From Alicyclobacillaceae bacterium (GTDB taxonomy: Bacteria > Bacillota > Bacilli > Kyrpidiales > Kyrpidiaceae), in NCBI GenBank assembly GCA_029961045.1, contig JASBVN010000006.1:36474-100473 (forward strand): 64,000 nucleotides of DNA. Direction: 5' to 3'. Both the position numbers and the translations under genes were made by a program. Below are positions 43,433 to 50,980 of the stretch, piece by piece (positions within the stretch are counted from its first letter, which is position 1; each line of letters begins with the position of its first letter). The notes beneath the pieces were generated by a model. It had not been told where the DNA came from and made no database searches. It worked only from the letters and a program-made list of their open reading frames with translations.

Positions 43433-43923
43433 TCCCTACTCCCTCCCATATGGATTTTTATATTATCCTTGGAAATCCTCTATATGTAGTTCATTCGCAT
43501 GCCCTGATCGAATTGTGGGGGTCGAAAGTCGGAACATGTCGAACCACAGGAAAAATGTCGCGCCAAACTGATAATAAAATTTTTGTTTTTTATTCTTTTT
43601 TTGCATTTAGAAGGCCATCTGGCCCCGCCCATCCAAGTCTTTGCCGGCACCGCCCTCCCTTCTCAAAAACCGATAATAGCCCCCTTTCATGATTGAATTA
43701 TTCATTGTTATTATTTACATACATCATCATATTGTGTTCAAATAATACTCAACAATCCCTTAATATTCGGGGAAATTGATCCCCAAAAACGGGGGACTCC
43801 AGCGCGAAAGGCCGAACCGACCCCCTGGATGATCCGCCGCCCCGGCTCTCCGGGCTTCTTGCAAAGGGCTGCAACTTTTCGTATGATTCTTCTCATGAGT
43901 TCTTTGGGAGGAGGCGTCCGACG
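43433..43923. other. Long intergenic region, AT-rich, between two divergent genes
   Basis: About 490 bases, clearly more AT-rich than its surroundings, with no convincing gene. It must hold promoters for the surface-protein gene (minus) and psd (plus). A cluster of Spo0A-box-like heptamers lies at 43521-43562, and a run of A/T with T tracts at 43563-43610. A second AT-rich island spans 43690-43770. A 45-codon frame starting at 43555 has only a poor ribosome site and no homologous pattern, so I do not call it. Confidence 0.5.
43521..43562. promoter_or_regulatory. Possible Spo0A box cluster
   Basis: GTCGAAA at 43521, GTCGGAA at 43528, TGTCGAA at 43537 and TGTCGCG at 43556. TGTCGAA is an exact match to the 0A box core. 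The cluster lies 90-130 bases upstream of the surface-protein start. Confidence 0.3.
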
Positions 43924-44799
43924 GTGACGGATCGCCGTGTCCGACTGCTCCGACTGGCCCTGGACGTCCTTCCGAAGCGGGCCCTATCCGCCGCGGCGAG
44001 ACGCCTGTTTGCCCATCCCGCCAGTCGCTTGCTCATACCTTGGTACATTCGCCGCTACGGCGTCGATCTCGGCGACGCCGCGCGGCCGGCGGCCGGTTAT
44101 CGAAGTCTGGAGGACTTGTTCACCCGGGAGTTGCGGCCGGGCGCCAGGCCGGTCGACAGCCGGGAAGGCGTGGTGATCGCTCCGGTGGACGGCGTTGTGG
44201 CCGGAATCGGGGAAATCCGCCGCGGAACCTTGATTCAAGCGAAGAACATGACCTTCCGCGTCGCGGACTTGTTGGGGAGCCGCTTTCCGACGGACCCCTT
44301 GGAAGGGGGCAGTTGGGCGACTTTTTATCTAAGCCCGCGCGATTATCACCGAATCCACATGCCTCTGGAGGGACGCCCCCTTCGGGCCGTCCGGGTTCCG
44401 GGTACGCTGTATCCCGTCAACCGTTTTGGCACCCAAACGGTACCCGGATTGTTCACCCGCAACGAACGGTGGATCACCACTTTCGAAACCCCTGCCGGAC
44501 CCATGTACCTCGTCGAGATCGGTTCGGTGATCGTGGGAAGCGTTCGCCTGACCTACGCCCCGGAACTGCTGGATCCTCCGCTCACCCGGCGAGAGTGGTT
44601 CGATTGTACACTTTCCGGCAGGGATTCTCTTCCAAAGGGAAGCGAGATCGGTTACTTCTCCTTCGGTTCGACGGTCATTCTCCTCTTTGAACGGGACCGC
44701 GTGCGGTGGTTGCCCGACGTGAAACCGGGAACCCCGGTCCGCATGGGACAAGCGGTGGGCGCCGTCCTCGACATCGGGAAGAAGGGGGAAAATCCGTGA
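43924..44799 (+). CDS. psd: Phosphatidylserine decarboxylase
   Basis: A 291-residue membrane-associated proenzyme that makes phosphatidylethanolamine from phosphatidylserine. The pyruvoyl-forming cleavage site is FGST (Ser near residue 248; most enzymes have LGST or GGST). Other motifs are APVDGVV, DYHRIHMPLEG with the catalytic His, and the VNRFGTQTVPGLFTRNER stretch. Start is GTG with GGGAGGAGG about ten bases upstream. It overlaps the next gene by four bases (GTGA). Its usual partner pssA is not adjacent. Confidence 0.93.
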   Translation: MTDRRVRLLRLALDVLPKRALSAAARRLFAHPASRLLIPWYIRRYGVDLGDAARPAAGYRSLEDLFTRELRPGARPVDSREGVVIAPVDGVVAGIGEIRRGTLIQAKNMTFRVADLLGSRFPTDPLEGGSWATFYLSPRDYHRIHMPLEGRPLRAVRVPGTLYPVNRFGTQTVPGLFTRNERWITTFETPAGPMYLVEIGSVIVGSVRLTYAPELLDPPLTRREWFDCTLSGRDSLPKGSEIGYFSFGSTVILLFERDRVRWLPDVKPGTPVRMGQAVGAVLDIGKKGENP

Positions 44800-45191
44800 G
44801 AAAACTCTGGCGGGTCAAACAACTGGCGGGGGAACTGCGGCGGACGGAGGTCCGCCGCAACACGGGATTCCAGCTCACCACCAAAGAGTTCATCTTGCAA
44901 AAGGAAGATTTGGCGTATCACATCGCCCTCGAAGACATTCTGGGAGTCATCGAGCACCGGGGGCAGGAACCGTTTCCGGACGCCGGCCTCAGCGGCGAAA
45001 CGCGGGTTACGGCTCCCGCCGGCCCGGAAGTGGTCAAAATCGTCGCCCTCCGGATGCGGATCCACCGCCCCTCCGGAACCGTGGAAACGGGGGCGGGGAC
45101 CCTGCACGTTCGTTTGTCCGCCGAATTCCGGCAGCAACTGTTGAACCTGTTGCACGCGCAACACGGCTCCGGCAAGCAGCCCCTCCCGTGA
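44796..45191 (+). CDS. Unknown protein coupled to psd
   Basis: A 131-residue soluble protein whose GTG start overlaps the psd stop as GTGA, with AGGGGGA upstream. It is basic at the N-terminus (RKLWRVKQLAGELRRTEVRRNTGF), then has alternating strands (FQLTTKEFILQKEDLAYHIALEDILGVIEH; VKIVALRMRIHRPSGTVETGAGTLHVRLSAEF). No known motif is seen. The tight coupling suggests a link to membrane-lipid metabolism or to Psd maturation, which is inference only. Longer frames on the other strand here are shadows. Confidence 0.65.
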   Translation: MRKLWRVKQLAGELRRTEVRRNTGFQLTTKEFILQKEDLAYHIALEDILGVIEHRGQEPFPDAGLSGETRVTAPAGPEVVKIVALRMRIHRPSGTVETGAGTLHVRLSAEFRQQLLNLLHAQHGSGKQPLP

Positions 45192-45210
45192 GGGACGGGC
45201 AACCCGGAAC

Positions 45211-45798
45211 TCAGCCTGAAATGGGACATCCCAGAGCCGCCGCGCGTTCCCTAATTTCGACAAATCTTTCCACCGCGTGGGAATACCGTCTGGGATCGCG
45301 CAAGATCGCCGATGGGTGGTAACAAGGGGCGACCCAAAAACAGTGCTCCCGGTGCCGCACCCGGTACCACCGGGTCGAGGCTCTCCCGACGGGAATCGCC
45401 CGCCCCAACATCGATTCAATGGCGGTCGCGCCGAGGGCGACGACGATCGCCGGACGGATCGCCGCCAGTTGGGCCATGAGATACGGGCGGCAGGCGGCCA
45501 TTTCCTCCGGCGTGGGCTTCCGGTTGTTGGGAGGCCGGCACTTGACGGCGTTGGTGATGTACAGCCGCTCCGGCTCGAAACCGGCTTCCTTCAGCATCCG
45601 GTCGAGAAGCTGGCCCGCCCGGCCGACAAAGGGCTTTCCCCGGGCGTCTTCATCGGCCCCCGGCGCTTCCCCGACAAGCACGATGGGTGCGACGGCGCCC
45701 CGGGACACCACCACCTGAGTGCAACCGGCCCTCAACCCGCATCGCCGGCACGTCTTGAAAATCTTTTCGAGATAGGTCAGGTCATCCCACGGACGCAA
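45211..45798 (-). CDS. Uracil-DNA glycosylase, family 4 (Fe-S type)
   Basis: A 195-residue DNA-repair enzyme that removes uracil from DNA, typical of thermophiles and many bacteria. Cysteines 17, 20, 87 and 103 fit the 4Fe-4S ligand pattern. The active-site motif GEAPGADEDARGKPFVGRAG (residues 43-62), the NAVKCRPPNNRKPTPEE loop and the HPS motif in YHPSAILR are present. TTG start with AAAGGGG ten bases upstream. It is the last of three genes read from the minus strand (ABC-ATPase, thioesterase, glycosylase). Confidence 0.93.
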   Translation of the reverse strand: MRPWDDLTYLEKIFKTCRRCGLRAGCTQVVVSRGAVAPIVLVGEAPGADEDARGKPFVGRAGQLLDRMLKEAGFEPERLYITNAVKCRPPNNRKPTPEEMAACRPYLMAQLAAIRPAIVVALGATAIESMLGRAIPVGRASTRWYRVRHREHCFWVAPCYHPSAILRDPRRYSHAVERFVEIRERAAALGCPISG

Positions 45799-45826
45799 GA
45801 TTCCGGACCCCTTTCAACCGCCGGCC

Positions 45827-46243
45827 TCAACCGGCCGGAGCCTCGACGTCCGCGAGATGCCGCTTCAGAGCCTTCCGCCATTCCTCGGTCAAGGGCACGG
45901 GCCTCTGCGTTTTCGGATCGAAATGGACAAGCACACTTTCCCCTTCGGCTACGACGTTTCCACTTCCGGCGTCCACGATCTTCTGGGAGAGGGTTATACT
46001 GGAGGTGCCGAGACGGCGGACCGCCGTGACGACCTCCAGTTCTTGGTCGAAATAGGCCTGTGCCCGGAAGTCGCATTTGGCCGAAGCCAGGATCACGGAA
46101 ATGTTTTTCCCGACCACGCTGGACAACTCGCGCATCAGCTCGGTTCTTCCCTGTTCTAAATACATGAAATAACTGACATTGTTCACGTGACCCATCGCGT
46201 CCGTCTCGCAAAAACGGACGCGAAGTTTGGACCGAATCGCCAT
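45827..46243 (-). CDS. Hot-dog-fold acyl-CoA thioesterase
   Basis: A 138-residue 4-hydroxybenzoyl-CoA thioesterase/YbgC-type protein. The catalytic motif is CETDAMGHVNNVSYFMYLEQGR (Asp near residue 14). It cleaves acyl- or aroyl-CoA thioesters; the substrate is unknown. AAGGAGGAG precedes the ATG. It starts two bases after the ABC-ATPase stop and ends 28 bases before the glycosylase start, so all three are cotranscribed. Confidence 0.88.
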   Translation of the reverse strand: MAIRSKLRVRFCETDAMGHVNNVSYFMYLEQGRTELMRELSSVVGKNISVILASAKCDFRAQAYFDQELEVVTAVRRLGTSSITLSQKIVDAGSGNVVAEGESVLVHFDPKTQRPVPLTEEWRKALKRHLADVEAPAG

Positions 46244-46245
46244 TC

Positions 46246-47967
46246 CTACTCCTCCTTAATCTGAAGCCCCTCCAACCGGTTCACCGCCGCCGCCACCTCA
46301 TAGGGCCGCGGTAAAGCATAGGTGCCCGGACATCCGCGGGAACCGGACCAGGCCGAGAATCCCCGCGATTCCACTTCCCGGAACAACTCTCTCACCAATT
46401 CCGCCAAGTTCTTTCGGCCGTCCGCCCGTTCGGACAGCAGCCGCAGGCAAGCCGCAATCGCGCGGGTTTGCCCCATTTCCGCCAACTGCTCAACCGCATG
46501 CAGCAACACCCGCTCCCGGCCGTACAAAATGAGATGGAGATCCTTTGCTTCGACCTTCCATTTCTCGCCCGGCTTCGGACGGTGGCCCAGGCCGCGAATC
46601 ACACGGGCCGGTTTTTCCGGAAGCGGACCGGCCGTCTCCGCCTTCCGGTTGGATGGCATCCGTTCCATGATCCGGCGGGCCTCGCCGGTCACGTCTTTCG
46701 GTATGTAACTTTCCATTGCGATGACGCGATCGGCGATATCCAAATAATCGCCTGCCCCGCCCACGACCAATACCGTCGATACGCCCCATTCCTCCAACAA
46801 TTGTCGGGCCCGGTCGATAAAGGGGGTGATCGGCTCGTGCTCCTTGGCGACCAGTGCCTGCATCCGGGCATCGCGAATCATGAAGTTGGTCGCACTGGTG
46901 TCTTCGTCGATCAGCAACACCCGCGCCCCCATCTCGACGGCCTCCATGATGTTGGCCGCCTGGGAGGTGGCCCCGCTGGCGGATTCGGTTGTAAACCGGC
47001 GAGTCGATTTCCCGTACGGCAGGTTGTTAATAAAGGGGCTGATGTTAACCCCCCGCACCCACCGGCCGTCTTCAGCCCGGATTTTGACGGCAGTGGGGTC
47101 GGTGAGCACCCACTCCCGGCCGTCCCCGGCGATGTGATTGTACACTCCCTGTTCCAAAGCACGCAACAACGTGCTTTTTCCGTGATACCCTCCTCCACAA
47201 ATTAGGGTAATCCCCTTCGGAACGGCCATCCCTGCGACCATACGGCCGCTGGGAAGCCGCACTTCCCGGCGAAGAGAAGGCGGAGATTGAAACGGAATGG
47301 CCCCTTGGCGCAGGGGAAGGTCGCTCTGCCCGCTTTCCCGGGGCAGGATCGAACCGTCGCCGACAAAAGCCACCAACCCCTCGGCAGACATCCAGCGGCG
47401 CAGGGCGTCTTGATCCACCGCCAGGGCCACGTGTTCCCGCGCCTTTTGATGATTCATCGCCTTCCAGAAAAAACTGGACTCCACCCAAGACGGTATATCC
47501 TCCAACAACATCTCCGCTGCCTGGCGTCCCAAGACGGTGCGACCCCGCGCCGGAAGGCCGACCACAAACCGCACGGTCAACGCCTTGGCACCAATTTCCA
47601 CTGCACTGCGCGGCAACACCACTTGGGTCGGTTCCAGGATCTCGATGAGCCCGCTCTTGCCGCTCCCCCGCTTCTGCCGCCAGCCCCGCAGATTTTGAGC
47701 TGCCGTCCGGAGAATGAAATCCTCCACCGCGGTCCGGCGTACCGGATCCGCGTACAACTCCTCGGGTATGCCGGTCGTCTGGAGGGGAATGTCGATTCGA
47801 AAGCGCGAGGGAGGCGCAAAGGGATCGGACTGAACGTGTTCCACCGTCAGGACGAAAGTCGGAAACCGGTATTCCCCTTCAAGGTCGCGGTAGGCCGGAT
47901 AGCCGCGGCCGTCGATCCTCTCCAACATCCTTTTCAAATCTTCGGGGCTGTGCGCCTGCAACGCCAT
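46246..47967 (-). CDS. Predicted ABC-class ATPase (ABC_ATPase / COG3044 type)
   Basis: A 573-residue soluble P-loop protein of the predicted ABC-class ATPase family. The N-terminal half (about 1-250) precedes the P-loop GGGYHGKSTLLRAL (about 262); the switch-like region is ISPFINNLPYGKSTRRFTTESASGATSQAA and the Walker B region is ARVLLIDEDTSATNFMIRDARMQ. No membrane helices. Family members are widely conserved but without an agreed function; links to RNA processing or DNA repair have been suggested from relatives and context. Here it leads an operon with a thioesterase and a uracil-DNA glycosylase. The ATG at 47967 has AAAGGAGAGG upstream and is preferred to 47988. Confidence 0.8.
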   Translation of the reverse strand: MALQAHSPEDLKRMLERIDGRGYPAYRDLEGEYRFPTFVLTVEHVQSDPFAPPSRFRIDIPLQTTGIPEELYADPVRRTAVEDFILRTAAQNLRGWRQKRGSGKSGLIEILEPTQVVLPRSAVEIGAKALTVRFVVGLPARGRTVLGRQAAEMLLEDIPSWVESSFFWKAMNHQKAREHVALAVDQDALRRWMSAEGLVAFVGDGSILPRESGQSDLPLRQGAIPFQSPPSLRREVRLPSGRMVAGMAVPKGITLICGGGYHGKSTLLRALEQGVYNHIAGDGREWVLTDPTAVKIRAEDGRWVRGVNISPFINNLPYGKSTRRFTTESASGATSQAANIMEAVEMGARVLLIDEDTSATNFMIRDARMQALVAKEHEPITPFIDRARQLLEEWGVSTVLVVGGAGDYLDIADRVIAMESYIPKDVTGEARRIMERMPSNRKAETAGPLPEKPARVIRGLGHRPKPGEKWKVEAKDLHLILYGRERVLLHAVEQLAEMGQTRAIAACLRLLSERADGRKNLAELVRELFREVESRGFSAWSGSRGCPGTYALPRPYEVAAAVNRLEGLQIKEE

Positions 47968-48124
47968 GAACGGACCTCTCCTTTCCATTCCTTTATACCA
48001 TATCGCCTTTGCCTACCGCCTATCACACAACCCATCGCGCCGGTAATTTCCTGGTATGTTTAAAATTTCTCATCCCGGGCCAGGATAAAATCAACCGGTA
48101 CGATGGAGAGGTGAGAGATTCCAA

Positions 48125-48871
48125 ATGTTTCGCATCCGGCCGGCGGTGTGGGTGGGAGCGATCATCGCGTTCGCCGCGGTGCAAATCCCCCATGCCGGGG
48201 CCTACTGGATCGACAACCCCTTTGCCGTATTCGACTCCGACCGAACACCGACCCGGTGGACGGAGGGAGCCTCCGGAGACCGAAAGGCCTTGGAATCCCG
48301 CGGAGGTTTCCCGGACGGCGGAGGTCCGTCTCCCTCTTATACCGTGCAGGTTCAACCCGGTGAAACCATCTATCGGATCGCCAAGAGGTTCGGAGTCGAC
48401 CCGGCGGCGGTCCAAGCGGCCAACGGAATCGAAGATCCTCGGCTTTTGAGGAGCGGGCAGACGCTCGTCATCCCGGCTCCAGCGGACGCGGGAACCTCTA
48501 CAACCGAAAAATCCGTGCCGGCGGCGGGACGACCCGCCAGTCCCTTGGCCGTCTTCTACTGCACTTTGACCGCTTACACGGCCGGACCGGAGTCTACGGG
48601 CAAATCCCCCGGCGACCCGGGCTACGGAATCACTTCGAGCGGGAAAGTGGCCACCGACGGCCGCACCGTCGCAGTCGACCCGAATGTCATTCCCATCGGA
48701 ACGAAACTGTACATCGAAGGAATCGGCTACCGGGTGGCGGAAGACACCGGTGGGGCCATCCGGGGCTTCCGGATCGATGTCTACATGAACGACCTCGCCA
48801 AAGCCCGGCAATTCGGCGTAAAACGGGATGTGCCCGTATACATTGTAGAGTACCCCTCCAAGTCGCTGTAA
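48125..48871 (+). CDS. Secreted LysM and 3D-domain protein (YocH/YabE-like)
   Basis: A 248-residue exported protein with a signal peptide (about 1-26) and one LysM domain (about 70-118: YTVQVQPGETIYRIAKRFGVDPAAVQAAN) that binds peptidoglycan. A C-terminal 3D domain (about 150-245) follows: FYCTLTAYTAG, VDPNVIPIGTKLYIEG, AEDTGGAIRGFRIDVYM. The three Asp residues of the 3D domain are present. This is the architecture of muralytic or stationary-phase survival proteins such as YocH. GAGAGGTGAG precedes the ATG. It may be involved in wall turnover or resuscitation. Confidence 0.88.
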   Translation: MFRIRPAVWVGAIIAFAAVQIPHAGAYWIDNPFAVFDSDRTPTRWTEGASGDRKALESRGGFPDGGGPSPSYTVQVQPGETIYRIAKRFGVDPAAVQAANGIEDPRLLRSGQTLVIPAPADAGTSTTEKSVPAAGRPASPLAVFYCTLTAYTAGPESTGKSPGDPGYGITSSGKVATDGRTVAVDPNVIPIGTKLYIEGIGYRVAEDTGGAIRGFRIDVYMNDLAKARQFGVKRDVPVYIVEYPSKSL

Positions 48872-48876
48872 AGCAA

Positions 48877-48904
48877 GCGGGCCGCCCCCCACGGGGCAGC
48901 CCGC
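48877..48904. terminator. Hairpin between convergent 3D-protein and sigma-factor genes
   Basis: GCGGGC...GCCCC pairs with GGGGC...GCCCGC around a short loop. There is no T tract on the plus strand; the minus side continues TTGCTTT. Likely bidirectional. Confidence 0.55.
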
Positions 48905-48938
48905 CAAGCATTCCGGAACGTCCGCAACCAAACGGTAT

Positions 48939-49559
48939 TCACCCCGCGAGGGTGTTCCACAACTCCACCACTGCGGGATGATTCATCATTTTCTTTTTTA
49001 CCCGGGCAATCGCATTGTCGACCGCCTTGACACTGATCAGGTCCAACTCCTCGGAAATTTCCCGGTAGGATTGTTCGTATATGTATCGGCGCACAAAACA
49101 TTCGCGCTCCAAATCGGTCAACAATTGCTCCAACAGTTCATACAACCGCTCCCTTGCCGCCTTGAGGACCAATTCGTGAATCACGTCCTCCTCCACTGCG
49201 GGCAGGGTCGCGGGCAACGGTTCCCCTTGGTCGTTCAACGGCCCCCGCTCCTCCACCCGCTTCATTTGGTTCATAAACATGTACTTCGCTCCGTACACCC
49301 TTCGTTTCATCATCGTCTTCATGCGGTTTTCTACAAACATCTTGGCGAAGGGAAGAAACGGAACGTGGCCGTCGCGGAAGGAGCGCACCGCGTTCCACAA
49401 CTCGATGCGCAACACCTGGGCCACCTCGTCGTCGGTCTCGTAGGGAATCCAGTACCGTTGGGCCAACCCTCCCAACAGCGGATTCAACCGCTGGACGAGT
49501 TCCGAAAAGGCGTCCGCATCCGACTTAGCCCGACACGCGAGAGCCGTCAATTCATCCAT
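48939..49559 (-). CDS. Sigma-70-family factor, SigH-like region 4
   Basis: A 206-residue small sigma factor. Residues about 10-100 resemble region 2 (helical; SDADAFSELVQRLN, LRIELWNAVRSF, VENRMKTMMKRRVYG). Residues about 145-200 are region 4 (LTDLERECFVRRYIYEQSYREISEELDLISVKAVDNAIARVKKKM), which is close in pattern to SigH (Spo0H) and to SigH-like paralogues. The -10-binding residues of region 2 are poorly conserved, so promoter specificity is not predictable. No anti-sigma gene is adjacent. A sporulation-onset or late-growth role is possible given ytrHI beyond. Confidence 0.75.
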   Translation of the reverse strand: MDELTALACRAKSDADAFSELVQRLNPLLGGLAQRYWIPYETDDEVAQVLRIELWNAVRSFRDGHVPFLPFAKMFVENRMKTMMKRRVYGAKYMFMNQMKRVEERGPLNDQGEPLPATLPAVEEDVIHELVLKAARERLYELLEQLLTDLERECFVRRYIYEQSYREISEELDLISVKAVDNAIARVKKKMMNHPAVVELWNTLAG

Positions 49560-50166
49560 CGTACGTCCCCCTTACCCCATTGACCCAATTCATTGACCAT
49601 GAATGTTTCTCTCGCGTACCGGTCCCAACCGCCAATTCCCTCTTTTTCGAAAACAAAGAGGAAACAACGGCGGAACCGTCCCTATTCGGTTTCGGCGCAC
49701 GGGATCCTGTCGTCTTTTCGTCGGCGTCCTTTGTCCCGTGGACTGGTCTTTCTTCTTTCTCTTTGTCTTTCTTTTTCTTTTTTTTCTTTTTACTTTTCTC
49801 GGTTTTTCCTTTTCCGCGTTGCTGCCGCGACTTTTCCGCCCGCAGCCGAAAGCCGGTACCCCGAACCGATACGCGCCTTCCGACACAAAGGGCCTTCGTT
49901 CGCGTCCGTCTCGACGAAATCCGACAAATCTTGTATTTGCATTGTAAAAGAACAATCCCGAATGGAACATGAGACGATTGTACTAAAAAATTTCCCGGAT
50001 GCGTTTAATAATTCGCACATCAATAAGAATATTGGTACATAAGTCCTATTTCGGGACGCGTTACAAAACGGTTCACCGGACCAAAAGACCCGGAACGGAA
50101 CGAGAGACAATACCGGGACATATCCGCCGGCCCGCCCCCATAGGTATGGACGAGGGAGGGACGGAA
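49560..50166. other. Gene-free region with a long polypyrimidine tract
   Basis: About 600 bases between the divergent sigma-factor and ytrH genes. Four overlapping frames are open (both strands), none with a credible ribosome site or protein pattern; they are low in complexity (Lys/Arg-rich or Phe/Ser-rich). The cause is a run of almost pure T/C on the plus strand (about 49745-49818, with TTTTCTTTTTTTTCTTTTT), i.e. an A/G tract on the minus strand. The part near ytrH (49985-50040) is AT-rich and likely holds its promoter. Confidence 0.6.
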
Positions 50167-50493
50167 ATGGACCGGTTCACAAGCACGGTCGTGCTCGACT
50201 TTTTCGTCGCCTTCGGGATCGTCCTGGGCGGATCCCTGGCCGGCGGCGCGGCCGCCATCCTGTTTCATCTGCCGCCGGGCACCACGATGATGCGGCTTGC
50301 AGATCATCTCAAGATTTGGGGACTGGTGAGCGCGCTCGGAGGCACCATCGATACGCTCCGGGTCATCGAAACGGGGGTACTGGGGGGACAATTGTCGCCC
50401 GTGGCGAAACAGTTCACTTATCTCATTGCCGCTTTCCTGGGAAGCCACACGGCGTATCTCGTTCTGAAAGCGGCGACGGGGGTTAAGACGTGA
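50167..50493 (+). CDS. ytrH: Sporulation membrane protein YtrH
   Basis: A 108-residue protein with three predicted helices and the YtrH signature: FFVAFGIVLGGSLAGGAAA, HLKIWGLVSALGGTIDTLRVIE and AKQFTYLIAAFLGSHTAYLVLK. In B. subtilis ytrH and ytrI are transcribed by SigE in the mother cell and are needed for efficient sporulation. The ATG at 50167 is preceded by GGAGGGACGG; the upstream in-frame part is shadow. Overlaps ytrI by four bases. Confidence 0.9.
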   Translation: MDRFTSTVVLDFFVAFGIVLGGSLAGGAAAILFHLPPGTTMMRLADHLKIWGLVSALGGTIDTLRVIETGVLGGQLSPVAKQFTYLIAAFLGSHTAYLVLKAATGVKT

Positions 50494-50975
50494 GGGATCT
50501 CCGGGCGGCGGCCCTCTTTCTCCTCGGCGCCCTCACGGGAGCGGCGGGATGGATGTTGGTCACCAACCGCGCCATGGAACACCTGCACTACGCCCTGGAG
50601 CAATCCAAAATCCAAAACGACCGGTTGACGGACGAGTTAAACGGCTTGAGGGACAAACTCAATCAACAGAATGCGGAACGCCGGGTGCGCGCCGTCCGGG
50701 TCGTCGCCCGAACCGACGACCATTTTGCGGAAATCGCCATCATCCGTTTCGGAAAGGATCAAATGAAATCGCTCATCGGTAAGTCCATCGACAGCCTGGA
50801 GGAACATCCCGACCTCATCACGGGCTTAGTGGACGGCCGGACGGTCCAGGTGGACGGACACGCCTGGACCGTCCGGGTTCGATCGGTGGTCATCGGGGAA
50901 ACCGTCCATCTCTATTTGGAAGGCCAACCCGCTCTTCCCCAACCGCCTGCGGTCCCGTACCAGCCGGCTCCGTAA
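50490..50975 (+). CDS. ytrI: Sporulation protein YtrI
   Basis: A 161-residue protein anchored by one N-terminal helix (LFLLGALTGAAGWMLV), followed by a coiled coil (about 28-65: ALEQSKIQNDRLTDELNGLRDKLNQQNAERR) and a small C-terminal domain (about 70-150) ending in a Pro-rich tail. Its GTG start overlaps the ytrH stop as GTGA. Position and layout match YtrI of Bacilli, which acts with YtrH. Confidence 0.82.
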   Translation: MRDLRAAALFLLGALTGAAGWMLVTNRAMEHLHYALEQSKIQNDRLTDELNGLRDKLNQQNAERRVRAVRVVARTDDHFAEIAIIRFGKDQMKSLIGKSIDSLEEHPDLITGLVDGRTVQVDGHAWTVRVRSVVIGETVHLYLEGQPALPQPPAVPYQPAP

Positions 50976-50980
50976 CTCGA

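Noticed and set aside
43555..43692. A 45-codon frame starting ATGTCGCGC
   Set aside because: Weak ribosome site, no hydrophobic or domain pattern, and it lies in what looks like promoter DNA.
49580..50042. Four overlapping open frames, both strands
   Set aside because: All are low in complexity and stem from a polypyrimidine tract. None has a good ribosome site or recognisable pattern.
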